Source of the DNA: Ooceraea biroi | Taxonomy: Eukaryota; Arthropoda; Insecta; Hymenoptera; Formicidae | NCBI RefSeq assembly: GCF_003672135.1 | Contig: NC_039510.1 | Location: 5,270,001 to 5,334,000, forward strand | Length of the DNA: 64,000 nt | Direction: 5' to 3' | In this document: piece after piece, positions 59,815 through 64,000 of the stretch | Layout of the letters: the number at the start of each line of letters is the position of its first letter | Numbering within the stretch: position 1 is the first letter of the stretch | Notes under the pieces: generated by a model | Told to the model about the DNA's origin: nothing | Databases searched by the model: none | What the model saw: the letters and a program-made list of their open reading frames with translations, nothing else | Translations under genes and position numbers: made by a program

Positions 59815-59874
59815 TTTATTTCCTTCCTTCCTTCTTATTCTTTTAATGTTCTTTTTCCACAATACTTCTTTATT
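59815..59874 (-). terminator. Candidate poly(A) signals of the SLC17-like gene
   Basis: On the minus strand AATAAA occurs at 59874-59869 and again at 59820-59815, about 240-300 nt after the stop codon. Either would give an ordinary 3' UTR length. Confidence 0.45.
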
Positions 59875-60113
59875 TTAATATACTTTTTCCAATATTTTTT
59901 ATATGTATCGTTCGAGTACTACAATTTATCTTAATGATATAAATAGGTGATTCTCATTTTTCGAGACTTATATACATTCATCGTATTATTCACACGTGCA
60001 CTCGCATATGATATTACTTACTACACACTTCTCTACCGCGATCATCCGAAGGGATAGAGCATCCTTGACACAAAAATGGCACGAGGAATTTTCTCCGCTT
60101 GAACAGTCATGGT

Positions 60114-63100
60114 TCAATTGGAGGCTATCGAGATCTTCGAGTGTATCGACGCAGAGCGAGGCACGTTCTTCAGGCTCTCGATGTCGTCCTCCAGCGCGTA
60201 GGGCACGAAGGGCTCGGTCTGCACGCCCACGTCCTCGTGATCGAGTTCCAACGTGTCCTGTTCATAGATCACGTCGTTACTTCGCGGCCTCGGCACGGAT
60301 GGGATCCATGGTTGTGGAACGCCCTTGCCAAGTGCCAAAAAGACAGCAGCGGTCGTCAGCAGGACGACAGACGCAACCCCGAAGACCAATCGCCAGGAGC
60401 CAGCGATCTGGAATCAATCGATAATCTTTCTTCAGCATCACTTGTGTCAAGCTTTAGTTTCGCGTCAAACTTGAATAAGATAATCGAAATTTGGGATAAA
60501 ACCTAGCCAAAATAAAAAAGAGAGCTAAGAAAATAAATAAAAAATAACTATTAAGAATTAAGAAAAATTAAAGAAATAAAATATATGCTATAAGCAGATC
60601 AATCGAAAGAAAATCTTGTACTTGCACTGCGCGTGATCCATCACAGAGAAGCTGAAGAAACAATTTGAAACAATAATTACATATAAGACATCTAAATGCC
60701 TGCAATTACGTATAGCGAGCTACAAGATGAGTCAGCTGAGGTGTACAAGCGCGCGAGAAAGAGGCTCATCGCTAAATTCCTCTTGCGCAACGCACGTGCA
60801 GGACGTAACGCGACCATTTAACCAATTACAAATTACATTCGCTTCCGGTCGGTCGTAGCGGATTCGAGAGACTTACGGATCCGTGAAGGGCCTGGGTAAC
60901 AAAGTAGTTGGCAGCCAGGAGACCAGCGGCCCCCAGAGTGGAGCAGATAGCGCATGCGGCCGCGGCGCATGCTGGCGATTCCGCAGGTGCAAGATCCGCT
61001 ATAGCTGCAAGTGCACCGGCCGGTGCCGTACCGGAAACCAGAAGGGCGGCGATCCCCAGCCAGGCGGCACCCAGGGCTTGACAGCCGGCGTATCCGGCGA
61101 CGAAGAGAAGGGCCGCGGGGATAAAGTGCGCTGGACGAAACGTCATTCGATATCGATTAAATGAGAGCTCAAGTCGAAAAGTCGTTGATGTGAGAAATGA
61201 CGAGGAAATCGCGGATATGAAACTTCCGGTTCGTTGTTCAATACATTAGCTTGTCTTTGGTTATCGTTTGGTTATCTTAATAAGATCGTGAAAGGCATTG
61301 CTGTTGCTGCTCGCGAAGGCGGAATTATACCGATGATTGATTCTTTCAACTCCTGACGAGTGAAATGAGTAATACGCGTTGGTCTCGTATTTTTCCGTAA
61401 ACGTGATCCGACGAGATATTGAAACTCAATGGTGTTCTCATAATGAGTAATTTAGTAATAAGCAGTAATCTCAACGATACATTGGATTTCCTGTAAATTT
61501 CCATATTGCAACATTGCGCGTTGTAACTCGAAACACTCTCACATTCGGAGTTTTCTAAGAGCGGAAAACGGGCATTATTGCCAGTGTGTGTATGAAAGAA
61601 TCGAGATGACTGAAATTCTCGCACGCATTTCGTAGAGTCGTAGGCGTAATGCGTAATACTCACCTGTGTAAACGACCAACTTTCTCGCCGTGGTCGTGGA
61701 GACTATTTTAGCTTCACGAACATGATCCACCAGGAGACCACAGGTCAATGCAGCCATGAAGTGACCAATGTGAGGTAACGTAGTCAACACCGAGTCCTAA
61801 ATTCAGTTGCAATTTAATAACGGAACGAGATCTGTTACGCGCTAACAGCTGTTCCCTAATATCGATCGGTTGGAGAATCGAGTCCTCGATTCCTTAACGC
61901 ATCCCTAACGCGATTTTCCGTTATATAATTAGTCCATAAATACCAACCCAATTTTTTCGAGTAAATTAAAATATTAGCTAACAATAAATCTGACTAACGC
62001 AAGTTACTTACGTTAGCTGTGGAGAACCCGTAGATGAGCTTCAGGTACTTGGTCATGCCGAGGGCGAGCGTTGCATCGCCCCATTGATTGCCCATGGTCG
62101 CCACCGCGGACGCCCAGACGGGTACGGACCTCAATAGCTTCCCCCACGGTATCACAGCCGCCTGAGATCATCAGCAATCTCGTGAACTCCGCTCGCAACT
62201 CGGAAATTGTCTTGTAAATTACATCTACGTGTGGCAAGTCTTAAATTATGCCGCGCGGTTGTCGCGACGAGTTTTTCACAGGTGCTAATCAGCGAATGGA
62301 AAATTTCTATCGCGTTCGCACACAGAAGAGCCTTCCAGCAGCCAATTAACACGTTCAACATCGACTCACATGAGAGAAGAGAGCGACAGCGGAAGTGTCC
62401 CGCGTGTAAACGTGTCGAGAAAGAATCGCGAGGGAATGGCAAGAGGATCTCGAAAGAATTACGAGAGCATCGCTTACGTTCGTGTCGTGTTGATAGGACT
62501 TCGGCGTATCCTTGACGAATCGACCGAAGGCGAAGTACCAGCAGAGCGCCAGGAGAACCAGACCGTAGCACAGAGAATCGCGGCCGAACGTCCGCACCAC
62601 CGCGGTGCCCAGCCATCCGGTGAGGCAATAACCCACGCTGACGGCTTCAAGCATGGGAATTAGGATTAGTCGATTACCTTGAACCAGAGAGCGCGACACG
62701 GAGTGCGCTCGCTGGAACGTTTTAAAAAGTATCCTACGAGAGTGCACGAGGTATCTTCCATCGAGAGTGCCATTTCTGCGGAACGACGTTGAAAGCAACG
62801 CGTTGCTCGCTCGCTCGCACGTCGTTTAAACCTACCGCGATCGCGAACTACCAACGTACCTGCGTAACAACTAAAGTACCAGGTCCTGTGGTTGCTCTTA
62901 AACCAGGTCATCGCGAGCATGTGAGCAGCAGGCATGGTTGCGCCCTAAAAAAGACGAATGTCGCAATGATCTGTCGCGGTGATGTCGTTCCATAACGCTG
63001 TGCAATAATCGAGCACAGGTTGTAAAGCTGGTGACAACGACTTACGGTGCACAATCCTTGAAACAACCGTAACGCAACATGCGATGGTCCGCGCCAGGCC

Positions 63101-63749
63101 GCGGGTACTAATAGGGATGCTAAACAGGCGCTGAGAACCGCACGTGAGAACACCATGGAGGGTCCGGATCGGCCCCATACCAGACAACCACCCAAGATCG
63201 GTCCGGCGACCTGTCCCCATAGAAAAGCCTCGCGCATGATGGACTCCGTTCGCTCTTCCTGCGGTAGCTGTTATTCAAAATGTTAATAATAAATGTCTCT
63301 GTTATTTCGTAAGACATTACAGGTCTCCTTACTTTTTTCTCTCCTTATAAAAATTACTTTAAGACATTAGACTGAATAATTAAAATAAACTTAGACGAAG
63401 CAATGACTAGTGCAAAATTCATTTAGCTGACATGTACATATATCGACCGGCAAAAATTTCTCAGGCGGATAAGAGGCAGACGAAACTATATTTAGCACTG
63501 AACGAAACACGCATCGGAATATTAGGCAATGACATTTGTGTACCTCCATGAGTATAACTTCGAAGTCCTCGGTGCGATTGCGGCTGGTGATATTGACCAG
63601 CATGTCGCAGTGCCAAGACGTGTCGATGATGGCATGATTGTCTTCCTGATTCGCTAGTAGTGCAACGGAGGAGCTGACTTCGACCGCGCCGCAAAGTGCA
63701 AATCCAACTGCGACCAATGCGGCAACAATGTGTCGCGCTCGTACAGCCG
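60114..63749 (-). CDS. SLC17-type major facilitator transporter, 8 exons, 5' end missing
   Basis: This is a twelve-helix membrane carrier of the SLC17 anion family (phosphate, sialin, vesicular glutamate and nucleotide transporters). Exons in transcript order are 63749-63544, 63267-63046, 62944-62860, 62644-62478, 62161-62012, 61796-61664, 61130-60877 and 60407-60114. All are GT-AG with consistent phases, giving 502 residues. Residue 1 is the first whole codon. Visible features are two N-glycosylation sites in the first lumenal loop (NIT 52, NRT 57), FLWGQVAGPILGG in helix 2, RLFQGLCTGATMPA in helix 4, FVKDTP after helix 6, IPWGKLL before helix 7, the VSTTTARK loop, and WRLVFG at helix 12. 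An acidic tail of about 65 residues follows. The start exon was not found; it may lie in 63750-64000 or beyond. By eye, residues equivalent to the functional Arg (helix 1), His (helix 2), Glu (helix 4) and Arg (helix 7) of VGLUT are Glu, Arg, Thr and Asn. The substrate is therefore unknown; a glutamate carrier is unlikely. Confidence 0.88.
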
Positions 63750-64000
63750 CTAGCGAGTAACAATATAATTATGTGATACATCGTGATAATCGCGCTGCGA
63801 TCAATTCGATTAAACTCAAACACAGTTAAAAGCTTGGCTAACAATAAGATAAAAAATCGTAACTTGCTAGCGAGAATTACTGGAAGATTTTTAATATATT
63901 TTAATGATCTGATTACAGCCACATGTTGTTGCTACAATTTTTTATCATTAAATTAGTAGCAAAATTTATTAAAACATTCTCGCACGGACATTCTGCTAAT
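63750..64000 (-). other. Upstream of the first visible SLC17 exon
   Basis: The sequence is AT-rich and includes the acceptor TCGCTAG at its lower edge. A preceding exon must end in phase 1. No convincing ATG-containing exon with such a donor was found, so the start probably lies beyond the window. Confidence 0.5.

Noticed and set aside
1..64000. tRNA, rRNA and known conserved insect microRNA genes
   Set aside because: I looked for B-box-like GGTTCRANTCC sites and for familiar mature microRNA strings by eye and found none. A tRNAscan or covariance run could still reveal some.

Overview
The window reads as nuclear DNA of an insect, most likely a hymenopteran such as an ant. The grounds are the gene families (R&R cuticular proteins and an SLC17-type transporter), spliceosomal introns with GT-AG ends, many CpG-rich non-coding stretches alternating with AT-rich ones, and short non-autonomous DNA transposons. 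The species assignment is inference. No tRNA, rRNA, CRISPR array or prokaryotic operon was recognised.

Layout. From 10 to 57 kb there is a head-to-tail cluster of four plus-strand cuticular protein genes (CPR family, chitin-binding Rebers-Riddiford domain): CPR-1 (10155-12906), CPR-2 (21263-24675), CPR-3 (33038-44817) and CPR-4 (53776-57019). All four have the same architecture. A tiny first coding exon (12, 18, 18 and 21 nt) lies 50-120 nt downstream of a TATA-like box, ends in phase 0 and is followed by an intron that interrupts the signal peptide. The rest of the signal peptide, the R&R domain and a long low-complexity tail follow. Three of the four share an Ile-Leu-Lys-Gln-Ile lead-in to the domain, which points to tandem duplication. 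Their products would be secreted by epidermis and bind chitin.

At the right edge, on the minus strand and tail-to-tail with CPR-4, are eight exons (63749 to 60114) of an SLC17/major-facilitator anion transporter. They encode 502 residues; the start exon was not found and may lie outside the window. Several charged residues that matter for transport in vesicular glutamate transporters are replaced.

The large non-coding remainder holds a 719-bp long-TIR element with TTAA duplications, a nested fold-back element with TA duplications inside a CPR-1 intron, one 118-bp minisatellite present at two loci 10 kb apart, a possible decayed hammerhead ribozyme in a small inverted-repeat element, and a perfect 25-bp hairpin. 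The 10.1-kb first intron of CPR-3 has no recognisable gene. Nothing here amounts to a clearly new biological system. The best leads are the charge-altered SLC17 protein, the two-cysteine R&R domain of CPR-3, the ribozyme-like motif and the nested fold-back element.
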